The notes beneath the pieces are model-generated. The model saw only the letters and a program-made list of their open reading frames with translations. It searched no databases and was not told the DNA's origin. DNA of 12,508 nucleotides from a bacterium (lineage in GTDB: Bacteria > Sumerlaeota > Sumerlaeia > MVZB01), in assembly GCA_023480605.1 (NCBI GenBank), contig JAMCWS010000240.1, positions 1-12,508 of the forward strand, read 5' to 3'. The position numbers were made by a program, and so were the translations under genes. Position 1 is the first letter of the stretch. Every line of letters begins with the position of its first letter. Of this stretch, positions 1 through 7,125 are shown piece after piece.

Positions 1-126
1 GGGGCGAAGGCATTGTCCGAAGTCTCGACGCCGCCGCCGGCAAGGTTTTTATCGACTTTCCCGGCCAACCCGAGCGTCCCATGACCAGCGAAGGAGTGCG
101 CAAGTATCTCAAATACATCGAACCGG
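1..126 (+). repeat. Perfect inverted repeat, left arm
   Basis: Positions 1-126 are the exact reverse complement of 1136-1261; paired positions sum to 1262. Pairing fails at 127 (c) against 1135 (a). The arm may extend left of the window. Its sequence is coding (inside the GreA-like gene), and it starts exactly at the window edge. This suggests an assembly-graph overlap of fixed length rather than a biological element. Confidence 0.97.
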
Positions 127-1135
127 CGCATTTCCTCGCCCGCCGCGCCAAGTCGCCGGAATCCTTATATAAAATGGGCGAGACCGACCCGGTGGAACTG
201 GTGAAACTGGTCTTGACCGGCCAGGAGGGACGCGAAATCCGCCAGGCCGACCTGAAAACACTGCTCCTGGGCGGCGTCATCCCCGCCGACGAGTGGAACG
301 GCTGGTGGGCGCGCACCCGCGAAGGTCTCAAACTTGATCCCTATATCGACTTCGACGCGGGTGGCGGCGCGCGCGCCCTCATCGGCCTGCGCGAGGAGCC
401 CCGCACGTTCGAACAGGAAATCGAAGAAGGCTTCTTCGCCGAGGACGCCACCCCTTCGCTGCGCGCCGAACTCATTCGCCAGGTCGCCCGGCGCCCCAAG
501 GAATCGCCCCTGCCGCTGGCACTGGTCCGCCGGATGGATGCGGCCCTCGCCGAACAGTGGGAGCTTGCCGCGGGTGACAATCCGGTCGTGCGGCTCGAAA
601 TCGCCTATATGCGCGAGGACCTGGCCGCCGCCGCACCCGAAGCCGGGATCGACCGGACTGACGACGCGCCGCTACTGACCGCCCTCACCGATTATGACGC
701 CCTGTTCGCGATCGACAACGTCGACTACGGCATCCGGGCGTTGAACAAGCTTCTCGCGCGCGACGGCGAGGAAGGCCGGCGCCGGGCCGCTCAATTGCTG
801 CCGCGCGCGCCGGTAAAACTGGCCCAGGCCATCTGGCGCGCCCTCGTCGAGGAGGCCGGCGACGGCCGCGAGGCGCGCCACGAGCAGGCGGTCGCGGCGC
901 TGCGGGCGCTCTTCGCCAATCCCCTGGCCAATGTCGAGACGTTTGCCTGGGCGGTGCGGGCGACCCTGGGGGGAGCATGGGTGCATCTGGCGGAAGATTT
1001 CCCCGCCGCCGCGCTGGTGCCCGATCTGCTCGATGACATGGAAACCTGGCAGAAAATCGCCGCCGACGGCCCGAAGGAGGAGTCCGCGGCGGCGCGCGCC
1101 CTGCTGTCGCGCATGCGCACCCTGTTGGCCGCCGA
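3..1135 (+). CDS. GreA-like transcription elongation factor, central fragment (partial at both ends)
   Basis: The frame is open from the left edge (codons from position 3) and encodes the middle of a large protein. It begins with a WGEGIV-type segment (GEGIVRSL, then KVFIDFPGQPERP). It continues with HFLARRAKSPESL, a stretch ending GGVIPADEWNGWW, and LREEPRTFEQEIEEGF, then becomes a helical alanine-rich region. I recognise this layout from GreA/GreB proteins with long N-terminal extensions in Planctomycetes, Verrucomicrobia and Chlamydiae; this is recall, not a search. Such proteins would bind RNA polymerase and rescue backtracked complexes, but the Gre domain that does this is not present here. 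Sense coding ends at 1135. The frame stays open to 1526 only because it reads the antisense of the gene's own N-terminal part. The ATG at 81 is an internal methionine, not a start. The gene start lies on the minus strand at 1733. Confidence 0.55.
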
Positions 1136-1261
1136 CCGGTTCGATGTATTTGAGATACTTGCGCACTCCTTCGCTGGTCATGGGACGCTCGGGTTGGCCG
1201 GGAAAGTCGATAAAAACCTTGCCGGCGGCGGCGTCGAGACTTCGGACAATGCCTTCGCCCC
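1136..1261 (-). repeat. Perfect inverted repeat, right arm (fold-back junction)
   Basis: This is the reverse complement of 1-126 without mismatch. The 1009 bases between the arms (127-1135) are the sense continuation of the left arm's coding frame. The sequence after this arm (1262-1733) is the antisense of the gene's N-terminus. Position 1135/1136 is therefore the chimeric join. A CCGG palindrome (1136-1139) lies at the join and could have acted as microhomology. Confidence 0.97.
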
Positions 1262-1733
1262 AGTCGGTGTGTTGATAAACCTGACCGGGCGACAGCCGCA
1301 CCCAGCCTTGGAAGGCCTGGAAGGCCTCGGGCAACGGGACGGCGCCGGCGAGGCCGGAGAGGCCCAGAAGTTCTTTGAGGTTATCGAGGTCGGCGTGAAG
1401 GACCTGAAGCGCACGAATGAGCAGAGGGCGCAAGGCTTCGGAATTGGGATGGAACGGGACGGCCGCCAGCAACAGGCGGCGAACGAACCGGGCATCGCCG
1501 GCGTCCAGTCGCTCCTCGGCCAGTAGGGCGACGAGAGCTTCGATCCGCTCTGGCAGGCGCGCCTTGCGCGCGGCCTTGAGCAAGTCCTTGTAGAAAGCCG
1601 CCGACGTAGGCAACTCGCCCATCCGCTCGATCCAGAGCGACTCCAGATCGTCGATCCGGCCTTCGGCGGTCAGCTGCAATAACCGGTCGGCAAGGTTTTC
1701 CGAACTCGGGGAGGGGACGGACGAAGCAGACAT
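1136..1733 (-). CDS. GreA-like transcription elongation factor, N-terminal fragment
   Basis: This is the N-terminal part, about 199 codons, of the same GreA-like gene whose middle lies at 3-1135 on the plus strand. The start ATG (complement of 1731-1733) has a good Shine-Dalgarno AAAGGA on the minus strand (complement of 1742-1747), 8 bases upstream. The N-terminus is helical (LADRLLQLTAEGRIDDLESL, later FYKDLLKAARKARLPERIEA), resembling the TPR-like extensions of long GreA proteins. It then reaches QVYQHTDWGEGIVRSL and MTSEGVRKYLKYIEP, which repeat residues encoded at 3-125. Beyond 1136 the minus frame continues to 672, but that part is antisense of the gene's own central region and is not real protein. 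Joining 1733-1136 to 127-1135 keeps one frame. The family call is moderate because the diagnostic Gre domain is missing. Confidence 0.55.
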
Positions 1734-1835
1734 CGGGCGGATCCTTTACGCGGCCGCGCGGTGGAACTGGCCGCACCGGTTCCGGCGTCGGCCCATGGCA
1801 TCGGGCGGGGCCTGACCGGGCAGGCGCAAATGTCG

Positions 1836-1865
1836 ATGTTAACGGTCGAAGGGGGAACTTGGCAA
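1836..1865 (-). promoter_or_regulatory. Possible sigma70-type promoter of the GreA-like gene
   Basis: On the minus strand TTGCCA (complement of 1860-1865) is followed after 18 bases by TAACAT (complement of 1836-1841). Matches to the consensus hexamers are 5/6 and 4/6. It lies about 100 bases upstream of the start codon at 1733. The motif was found by eye in a GC-rich region and is only suggestive. Confidence 0.22.
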
Positions 1866-1956
1866 GGGCATGTTACGCAGGACTTTCCCCATTTCCCCAA
1901 TTATTTATAGGTGCGTGGCACTGTCGTATGAGCCCACGACTCGATAAGTTCGATCA

Positions 1957-2019
1957 CGCCATTTTCTCCGATTCATGCCCGCCCGCGATTTGCCGGTAAA
2001 CCGTCCCTGGCGGAACTCA
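1957..2019 (+). repeat. Diverged dispersed repeat, copy 1 (family 2)
   Basis: It resembles 6997-7060. Both begin with a TTTTCTC-GAT segment and end, after 32 versus 34 bases, with a 19-base block differing at one position (2001-2019 versus 7042-7060; core CCGTCCCTGGCGG, then ACTCA). The middle is poorly conserved. No coding sense was seen. Both copies lie in spacers. Confidence 0.5.
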
Positions 2020-2140
2020 CTTTCGCCCGTGATCACGTCGGTTTTGCCTGATGAAGGGTTTTTGACTTGCCCCTTTGCGCCATGCTCAATATCCCCGCGC
2101 CTCGTTCCACACACGAGTGAATTTTCAGGGAAGGTTCTGC

Positions 2141-2329
2141 ATGTTTAAACGAGTGAGTGCGAAGGCGCGGACGCGGGGAAAGGTTCGGGCGGGTCGAGTC
2201 CGCGGCAGGACGAATCCGGGCGAAAATAAGCAAGGGTCGCGCCAAACAATTCCAGAAGGGGATTTGGGGCTTAATTCATTGACACCAATCGGCTTACCGA
2301 CGAGGGGGAGGAGTTGTTCACGCGCCTAA
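2141..2329 (+). CDS. Doubtful small basic protein, 62 aa
   Basis: The ATG at 2141 is preceded by an excellent Shine-Dalgarno, GGGAAGG at 2128-2134, with a 6-base spacer. This is better than most real genes here. The product is a 62-residue basic peptide starting MFKRVSAKARTRGK, rich in Arg and Lys in its first half, with no recognised domain. Codon use (AAT, CCA, ACA, TTA) differs from the GC-ending codons of the neighbours and the C-terminal half is low in information. It may be chance in a spacer that also holds repeats. I list it only because of the ribosome binding site. Confidence 0.18.
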   Translation: MFKRVSAKARTRGKVRAGRVRGRTNPGENKQGSRQTIPEGDLGLNSLTPIGLPTRGRSCSRA

Positions 2330-2567
2330 ATCCGGTCGAACAGGCCCCGAACGGCAAAAAAAAGTTGCCAGCAAGACAACTAAATAGGTATGGTACCGGA
2401 TTGGGTGTCGTGCGGTCGCCGGGCGGCGCAACGACCCGTCGGATTGATTACGGTTGGCCCTGTCGGTGTCCGAAGGGACGGCCGGACGATGGAGGCATGT
2501 TTGCAGCGGCATGGCTGGATCCCATCCGATCCGCCTATAAACACTCGCATAGATTGGATCAGAACCC

Positions 2568-3686
2568 ATGGCAGTCTCATTTATCGATCTCGCACGCCAG
2601 CACCAACCGATTCATGGAGAATTAATGGCGAGTCTTGAGGATGTTTTTAAAACCAACACCTATATCCTGGGACCTGCCGTGAGCCGCTTCGAGCACAACT
2701 TCGCCGAACGGATGAAAGTCAAGCACGCCATCGGCGTCAATTCGGGCACCGATGCCCTCCTCCTGACGCTACACGCGCTGGGTCTCCAACCCGGCGATGA
2801 GGTGATCGTGCCCGCCTTTGGGTTCGTGGCGACGGCCGACGTGGTGCCCCGGATCGGCGCCACTCTCGTGTTCGTCGACGTCAACCAGGATTTCACGATC
2901 GACGTCGAGGCCGTCAAGGCGGCCGTCACCGAGCGCACCCGGGTTATCATTCCCGTTCATCTGTTCGGCCGCGCCTGCGACATCGAACCTCTGGTCCAGA
3001 TCAGCGCCGAACACGGCATTCACCTGCTCGAGGACTGCTGCCAGGCGACTGGCGCGGCCATCGGCGGCCGGCCGGTCGGCTCTTTCGGCATCGCCGGTTG
3101 CTTCAGTTTCTACCCGACCAAGAATCTGGGGGGATTCGGCGACGGCGGGATGGTCACCACGAACAACGACGAACTGGCGGCACGGCTGCGCTTATACCGC
3201 GATCACGGCCGCGACGCCGACGGCGTGTTTCATGAAATCGGCTACAACAGCCGTCTCGATTCGGTTCAGGCGGCGCTGCTCGACGTCAAACTGCCCAGCC
3301 TTGACGAAGACAATGCCGACCGGATCGCCAACGCCGCCTTCTATCAGGAAACGCTCAATCCCGAAGTTTTCGCACTCCCCTCGCTGGCGCCCGAAGGCAG
3401 CCACGTCTATAACTTGTATACCGTCCGGCATTCCCAGCGCGACCAGTTGCGGAATTTTTTGAAAGAACGCCTGGTCGACACGGCGATCTACTACCGCCGC
3501 CCCTTGCATCTGGAGCCCTGCTTCCAATACCTGGGTTACGTCGAGGGACACTTCCCGGTGGCCGAACAAATGGCGCGCGAGGTGCTTTCGATCCCCATCG
3601 CCCCCGGCCTGACCCGCAAGGAACTGGATGAAGTGGCGCACGCGATGGACCTGTTCGCGAAGACCTATTCCACGACCGCCGGTTAA
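2568..3686 (+). CDS. DegT/DnrJ/EryC1/StrS-family PLP-dependent aminotransferase
   Basis: The 372-residue product has the usual length of sugar aminotransferases that transfer an amino group, usually from glutamate, to a nucleotide-linked keto-sugar for surface polysaccharide or antibiotic sugar synthesis. Visible family motifs in order are ILGPAVSRFE (33-42), NSGTDALLL (58-66) for cofactor phosphate binding, the PAFGFVATA segment (82-90), EDCCQATGA with D156 and Q159 near the pyridine ring, FYPTKNLGGFGDGG with the Schiff-base lysine K185, and YNSRLDSVQAALL (226-238). All catalytic residues are present. The start ATG gives the canonical MAVSFIDLARQ N-terminus although no clear Shine-Dalgarno precedes it. 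The substrate cannot be told: no sugar dehydratase or glycosyltransferase gene is nearby, and the next gene is ribD after a probable terminator. The gene looks like a stand-alone unit. Confidence 0.92.
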   Translation: MAVSFIDLARQHQPIHGELMASLEDVFKTNTYILGPAVSRFEHNFAERMKVKHAIGVNSGTDALLLTLHALGLQPGDEVIVPAFGFVATADVVPRIGATLVFVDVNQDFTIDVEAVKAAVTERTRVIIPVHLFGRACDIEPLVQISAEHGIHLLEDCCQATGAAIGGRPVGSFGIAGCFSFYPTKNLGGFGDGGMVTTNNDELAARLRLYRDHGRDADGVFHEIGYNSRLDSVQAALLDVKLPSLDEDNADRIANAAFYQETLNPEVFALPSLAPEGSHVYNLYTVRHSQRDQLRNFLKERLVDTAIYYRRPLHLEPCFQYLGYVEGHFPVAEQMAREVLSIPIAPGLTRKELDEVAHAMDLFAKTYSTTAG

Positions 3687-3730
3687 AGAGAAGCGAACCC
3701 GGGAACCCCCGCCCGGGGGGCGCCGGAAGG

Positions 3731-3754
3731 GGCGGCCTCAGGGCGCCGATTTTT
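3731..3754 (+). terminator. Probable rho-independent terminator after the aminotransferase gene
   Basis: GGCG (3731-3734) pairs with CGCC (3744-3747). After one G-G mismatch, CC (3736-3737) pairs with GG (3741-3742) around a TCA loop. GA and five T residues (3750-3754) follow. It lies 45 bases after the stop codon. The stem is short but entirely GC. Another GC-rich hairpin (CCCGGG at 3698-3703 and 3712-3717) lies just upstream. Confidence 0.4.
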
Positions 3755-3812
3755 GCATGGGAAACGGCGAACCCGATGTTATGATGATGACATTTGCCGG
3801 GGCTGCGCGAGG

Positions 3813-4934
3813 ATGCCGGTGACTGCTTTCAGCAGAAACGACCAAGCCTACATGCAGATGGCGTTGGCGCTGGCCAGTCGGGGGCGGGGCCGCACCTCCC
3901 CCAATCCGATGGTGGGCGCCGTGATCGTCAAGGAAGGGCGGGTCGTCGGGCGCGGCTTTCACGCCAAGGCGGGCGAAGCGCACGCCGAAGTGGTTGCCCT
4001 GGCCGAGGCGGGCGAGTTGAGTGCGGGGGCGACCGTTTACGTGACGCTCGAGCCCTGTGCCCACACTGGCCGCACCCCTCCCTGCACCACGGCGCTGATC
4101 GAGGCCGGGGTGGCCCGCGTCGTGGCGGCCATGGAGGACCCCAACCCCCTGGTGCATGGCAAGGGATTCGGCGCGTTGCGCGCGGCCGGCATTAAAACGG
4201 AGGTGGGCTGCCTGGAAAAGGAGGCCCGCCGGCTCAACGAATTCTTCGTCGTTTATCATGAACAGCGGCGGCCGTTCGTGACGCTCAAATGGGCGATGTC
4301 GCTGTGCGGCCGCACCGCCCACGACAGCGGGCAGTCGCGCTGGATCTCCAACGCCAAGTCACGCCAATACGGCCACCGCCTGCGCTCCCAGCATGACGGC
4401 GTCATGGTCGGGATCGGGACCGTGCTGGCCGACGATCCGATGTTGAGCGTGCGGCTGCCCGATTACGACGGCAAGCAACCGCGCAAGATCGTCGTGGACG
4501 GGGATCTGTCGATTCCGACGCGCGCACGCCTGTTGCGCGAAAAAGGGGGCGGCCAGGTCATCCTGCTGACCACGCCGCTGGCCAAGCCGCGGATGATCAA
4601 GCATTTCGAGAAAGAAGGCTGCCGGGTAATCGTCATCGACGGGCGCCGGCGCATCATCGACATGCACCGCTTGATGGACGAACTCTTCAAGCTCGAACTC
4701 ATGTCGGTCCTGGTGGAGGGGGGGCGGCAGATACACACGTCGCTCCTGGCGGCGGGGCTGGCCGATAAAGTCGTGTCGTTCATCGCGCCCAAGATCATCG
4801 GCGGCGGCATCATGCGTTCGCCGATCGAGAACCTCGATCTGCCCAGCATCGACCAGGCCATTGTTTTACGCGACGTCAAGTATCAGACATTCGACGACGA
4901 TCTATGCCTGGAAGGCTATCTGCGGGAGATCTAA
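3813..4934 (+). CDS. ribD: Bifunctional riboflavin biosynthesis protein RibD (deaminase/reductase)
   Basis: It catalyses the second and third steps of riboflavin synthesis: deamination of the diaminopyrimidine intermediate, then NADPH-dependent reduction of the ribosyl side chain. Counting from the ATG at 3813 (373 residues), the N-terminal cytidine-deaminase-like domain has NPMVGAVIV (31-39), H57-A-E59, and PCAHTGRTPPC with zinc ligands C82 and C91. The reductase domain starts near residue 155 (FVTLKWAMSL) and includes GIGTVLADDPML (200-211), VEGG (301-304) and IIGGG (328-332). C165 occupies the position usually held by Asp in the SLDG motif. The start is uncertain. GTG at 3819 has AGGA at 3810-3813 at normal spacing, while a TTG at 3753 would add 20 unsupported residues and overlap the terminator's T-run. 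Other rib genes are not adjacent. Confidence 0.93.
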   Translation: MPVTAFSRNDQAYMQMALALASRGRGRTSPNPMVGAVIVKEGRVVGRGFHAKAGEAHAEVVALAEAGELSAGATVYVTLEPCAHTGRTPPCTTALIEAGVARVVAAMEDPNPLVHGKGFGALRAAGIKTEVGCLEKEARRLNEFFVVYHEQRRPFVTLKWAMSLCGRTAHDSGQSRWISNAKSRQYGHRLRSQHDGVMVGIGTVLADDPMLSVRLPDYDGKQPRKIVVDGDLSIPTRARLLREKGGGQVILLTTPLAKPRMIKHFEKEGCRVIVIDGRRRIIDMHRLMDELFKLELMSVLVEGGRQIHTSLLAAGLADKVVSFIAPKIIGGGIMRSPIENLDLPSIDQAIVLRDVKYQTFDDDLCLEGYLREI

Positions 4935-5105
4935 GGCCGTGACACGTTTCATGTGTCGCATCGAAGTGGCGCGTACCATTGGAAACGACCATTGGAGAAT
5001 GCCGATTAGGATCACGAGCCGACACCATCCTGCGATTCCGGTGCGACGGAACGGCCGTGAGACGAGAAAGCAATTCCCTATGTCGTGGAGCGGCGACCGG
5101 CACTC
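4935..5105. other. Spacer with a 9-base direct repeat
   Basis: This 171-base spacer between ribD and the membrane-protein gene holds two copies of ACCATTGGA (4975-4983 and 4988-4996), 13 bases apart, and a small hairpin TTCCG/CGGAA (5036-5040, 5047-5051). No FMN riboswitch-like fold, terminator or clear promoter was recognised. The direct repeat could be a regulator site or chance. Confidence 0.4.
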
Positions 5106-6002
5106 ATGACATCGACGGCGCAGACCCCCCCGCTTAGAGATGACCCGGCGGAGAATCCGTTCCACGGCCTGATCGACAAGTTCTCGCGTTATAAAACCGG
5201 CTCGTTCGAACTCTTGTTCACGATCGAGGCGGTTCTGCTTCGCTATTCCGGCCTGGCCCTTCTGCTCATGTTCGCGATGGTTTTGCCGCGCTTCGAGGAA
5301 GTCGATTATCTTTCGACCTTCGTGCGTCTTTCGACGATGGTTTACCCATGTTTTTTCGTCTGGTCGCTGACGCGGATTTCGGGCGTCGAACTCATGCAGT
5401 TGGTGCTCGAAGGCCACTGGACCGGCGAGGTGCTGGCGTCGACCTTGAGCAACCGCGCCCTGAAACAAGGATTCGTCACGCCGCTGTGGACGACGGTACG
5501 ACATTACGCGCTCATTTCGGTTTTCTCGCTCGCCCTTTACGGCATGGAAGCCCATGTCATCATTCGCGAGGAAGGGCTTTTCCGCCTGAGCATCGAACAA
5601 ATCGCGCGCTACACATTGTTTTATTATGCCCTTTTCTTCAGCGTGATCGCCTGGATCATCTTCGTTTACATGGGACGCCTCTACGGCGAAGTGCGACTGC
5701 GCAACGGCCTGCTCAAAGGGCTGGCGACGCTCGGGCTGCTCCTGGGGGGCCTTGCTCTTTTCATCGGTTATTGCGTCCTTTTCTACGCTTACGGCGACTG
5801 GATCACGCGCGGTCGCGTTATCGCCGGCCTGGCGGGCCTGACCGTCGTGTTTCTGGCGGCCGCGGGCTGGTATGACTGGAAACTCACGCGCAATTTCCGC
5901 CGCTACCTCGGGGGCCAACTCGGCATCGATTTGTTGATCCACGACGAACTGGACCCCTACGGCACCACTTGGCGCGTTATCGACGACGGCCTCGAACAAT
6001 AA
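5106..6002 (+). CDS. Multi-pass membrane protein resembling an ABC-2 type permease
   Basis: The product has 298 residues with about six predicted membrane segments, near residues 42-61, 70-88, 133-150, 170-190, 203-229 and 236-255. Between the second and third is a charged stretch (VLEGHWTGEVLASTLSNRA, about 100-118) resembling the E-x-G-T-x-E-x-L-x-x-x-P-L-S region of ABC-2 permeases, followed by a GF in place of the usual GK. The C-terminus (about 257-298) is soluble and ends near DELDPYGTTWRVIDDGLEQ. Function is not established; an export permease subunit is an inference from topology and that segment. No ATPase gene is adjacent; the nearest is 5 kb downstream and MlaF-like. The ATG at 5106 was chosen because a GTG at 5085 adds seven polar residues with no better ribosome site. 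Neither start has a clear Shine-Dalgarno. Confidence 0.6.
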   Translation: MTSTAQTPPLRDDPAENPFHGLIDKFSRYKTGSFELLFTIEAVLLRYSGLALLLMFAMVLPRFEEVDYLSTFVRLSTMVYPCFFVWSLTRISGVELMQLVLEGHWTGEVLASTLSNRALKQGFVTPLWTTVRHYALISVFSLALYGMEAHVIIREEGLFRLSIEQIARYTLFYYALFFSVIAWIIFVYMGRLYGEVRLRNGLLKGLATLGLLLGGLALFIGYCVLFYAYGDWITRGRVIAGLAGLTVVFLAAAGWYDWKLTRNFRRYLGGQLGIDLLIHDELDPYGTTWRVIDDGLEQ

Positions 6003-6099
6003 TCGCCCCGCCTCGTGCTCTTTCGGCCGTAAAGCAATAACATGCAGAAAAATCCGTAGCATCTCGAAACGGCAATGTCGTGAATGGTCCATTGACGTA

Positions 6100-6120
6100 G
6101 CCACACGCCTAACGTGTGGC
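6100..6120. other. Hairpin in the spacer after the membrane-protein gene
   Basis: GCCACACG (6100-6107) and CGTGTGGC (6113-6120) form a perfect 8-base-pair stem around a 5-base loop. No T-run follows on either strand, so it is not a canonical terminator. A second imperfect GC hairpin (CCGGG/CCCGG) lies about 25 bases downstream. Confidence 0.35.
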
Positions 6121-6292
6121 CGACCAACAATCGCATGGCCCGAACCGGGCTTGTCCCGGCCAATCGGTTTTTGCATTCCGTATTGTTTTCCGGTAAGGTA
6201 TGGGGATCGGATACCGGAATCCGGGGAATCCATTGTCCGGAACGAGATTCGAGGAGGTCGTGGACGCACGCGTCCGTCCGTTGGCGACATCG

Positions 6293-6832
6293 ATGAAAAA
6301 GGACATCACGCACCCGGGCGGAGAACGAGCGCCCGCGGCGGCGCCCGTGACGCTCAGGCCGGCGATTCTCAGCGATGTCGACCCGATCTTCGAGTTGATC
6401 GACCGGGTCTCGCGCACGACGACGGTTTTACCGCGCAGCCGCGAGGGCATTTGCGAGGCCCTGCGTGACTTTGTCGTGGTGGAGCAGGATGGACGACTCA
6501 AGGGTTGCGGCGCGCTGAACGTCATCAACCGTGACCTGGCCGAAATCAAATCGCTGGTCATTGCGGAAGAATTGCGCGGCACGGGCCTGGGCGCAAGGCT
6601 CGTGCAGGCGTTGGTGGGCGAGGCGCGACGGCTGGGCGTCCGGCGAGTATTCGCGCTGACGGACAGCGTCCCCTTTTTCCGGAAACTCGGTTTCAAGCCT
6701 GTCGACAAGGCGACGCTTCCCCACAAGGTATGGAACGAGTGCATTCGTTGCCCGAAATTCCTCAATTGCCAGGAAGAATCGGTCGACATCATCCTGGAGC
6801 CGGGCGGAGAGGCGCCCCCCGCCGGCGGCTGA
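6293..6832 (+). CDS. GNAT N-acetyltransferase, short-form N-acetylglutamate synthase-like
   Basis: This is a single GNAT domain of 179 residues from the ATG at 6293. Motifs are VTLRPAILSDVDPIFELID (19-37), VLPRSREGICEALRDFVV (45-62), the acetyl-CoA loop R95-GTGLG, and LPHKVWNECIRCPKFLNC (142-159) with cysteines 150, 153 and 159. That C-terminal cysteine signature and the LPRS..IC..LRDF motif are typical of short, kinase-less N-acetylglutamate synthases, which acetylate glutamate in the first step of arginine synthesis. The assignment is by motif recall and a different amino-acid substrate is possible. No other arginine gene is in view. The start is uncertain. A strong GAGGAGG (6251-6257) lies only 2 bases before an in-frame GTG at 6260 and too far from 6293, so the real start could be 6260. 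Confidence 0.8.
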   Translation: MKKDITHPGGERAPAAAPVTLRPAILSDVDPIFELIDRVSRTTTVLPRSREGICEALRDFVVVEQDGRLKGCGALNVINRDLAEIKSLVIAEELRGTGLGARLVQALVGEARRLGVRRVFALTDSVPFFRKLGFKPVDKATLPHKVWNECIRCPKFLNCQEESVDIILEPGGEAPPAGG

Positions 6833-6882
6833 GGGCTTCCTTGCGGCGGCCGTGGCGAGGGCGGAATCGCGCTCACGCCGCA

Positions 6883-6911
6883 TGGAGATGGGGGAATTCG
6901 CACGATATAAT
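6883..6911 (+). promoter_or_regulatory. Possible sigma70-type promoter
   Basis: A perfect TATAAT (6906-6911) lies 17 bases after TGGAGA (6883-6888), which matches 4 of 6 positions of the -35 consensus. Transcription would start near 6918 and read through the repeats into rnj, giving a leader of about 470 bases. It was found by eye only. Confidence 0.3.
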
Positions 6912-6996
6912 GGTCAATTCCCAGGGCCTGTTGACGTTATAGGTGGCTGAAAAACCAAAATCTCATCGCAGCCGTTCCCTGCGTAACTCGGTTTTC

Positions 6997-7060
6997 GCCG
7001 TTTTCTCGGATCCCGCCATGGCCCTGGCGGGTTGAAGGCATCCGTCCCTGGCGGGACTCA
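6997..7060 (+). repeat. Diverged dispersed repeat, copy 2 (family 2)
   Basis: It is the counterpart of 1957-2019: a TTTTCTC-GAT start, a variable middle, and a final 19-base block (7042-7060) differing at one position. A degenerate echo of the same block, CCGTTCCCTGCGTAACTCG, lies just upstream at 6972-6990, so the unit may itself be repeated. Confidence 0.5.
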
Positions 7061-7125
7061 ACCTTCGATAACTTGCAGGTCTCTGAAAAAGCAGGCTTTA
7101 TAGTGCTAACACGCCCCTGTTTTCC

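Larger units (their letters stand above)
1734..2567. other. 834-base spacer between divergent genes
   Basis: This spacer separates the minus-strand GreA-like gene from the plus-strand aminotransferase, so it should hold both promoters. It carries one copy of a diverged repeat (about 1957-2019), a doubtful small frame at 2141-2329 and a short hairpin GGCAA/TTGCC at 2353-2369. A TATAAA at 2536-2541, just before the aminotransferase, has only a poor upstream hexamer (TGGCTG, 18-base spacer). No tRNA or other RNA gene was recognised. The remaining short open frames have codon use unlike the neighbouring genes. Confidence 0.6.

Noticed and set aside
672..1135. C-terminal extension of the minus-strand GreA-like frame
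   Set aside because: It is antisense of the gene's central region. The reading becomes Gly/Arg/Gln-rich and loses family resemblance at 1136.
127..1135. A phase-variable invertible segment between the 126-base arms
   Set aside because: Flipping the segment does not restore an intact gene, because the inner right end still runs into the reverse complement of the arm. No recombinase gene is nearby.
1136..1526. C-terminal extension of the plus-strand GreA-like frame
   Set aside because: It is the antisense of the gene's own N-terminal region past the fold-back join, so it is not real protein.
2279..2301. TTGACA at 2279-2284 as a promoter
   Set aside because: No -10-like hexamer lies 16-18 bases downstream; the region is GC-rich.
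1734..2567. tRNA or small RNA genes in the long spacer
   Set aside because: No T-loop sequence with matching acceptor and anticodon arms was found on either strand by eye.
4902..6290. A 462-residue minus-strand open frame opposite the membrane protein and its flanks
   Set aside because: It is antisense to a clear multi-helix protein and extends into spacers. Its Gln/Arg/Glu/His-rich, hydrophilic product is what antisense reading of hydrophobic codons gives in GC-rich DNA.
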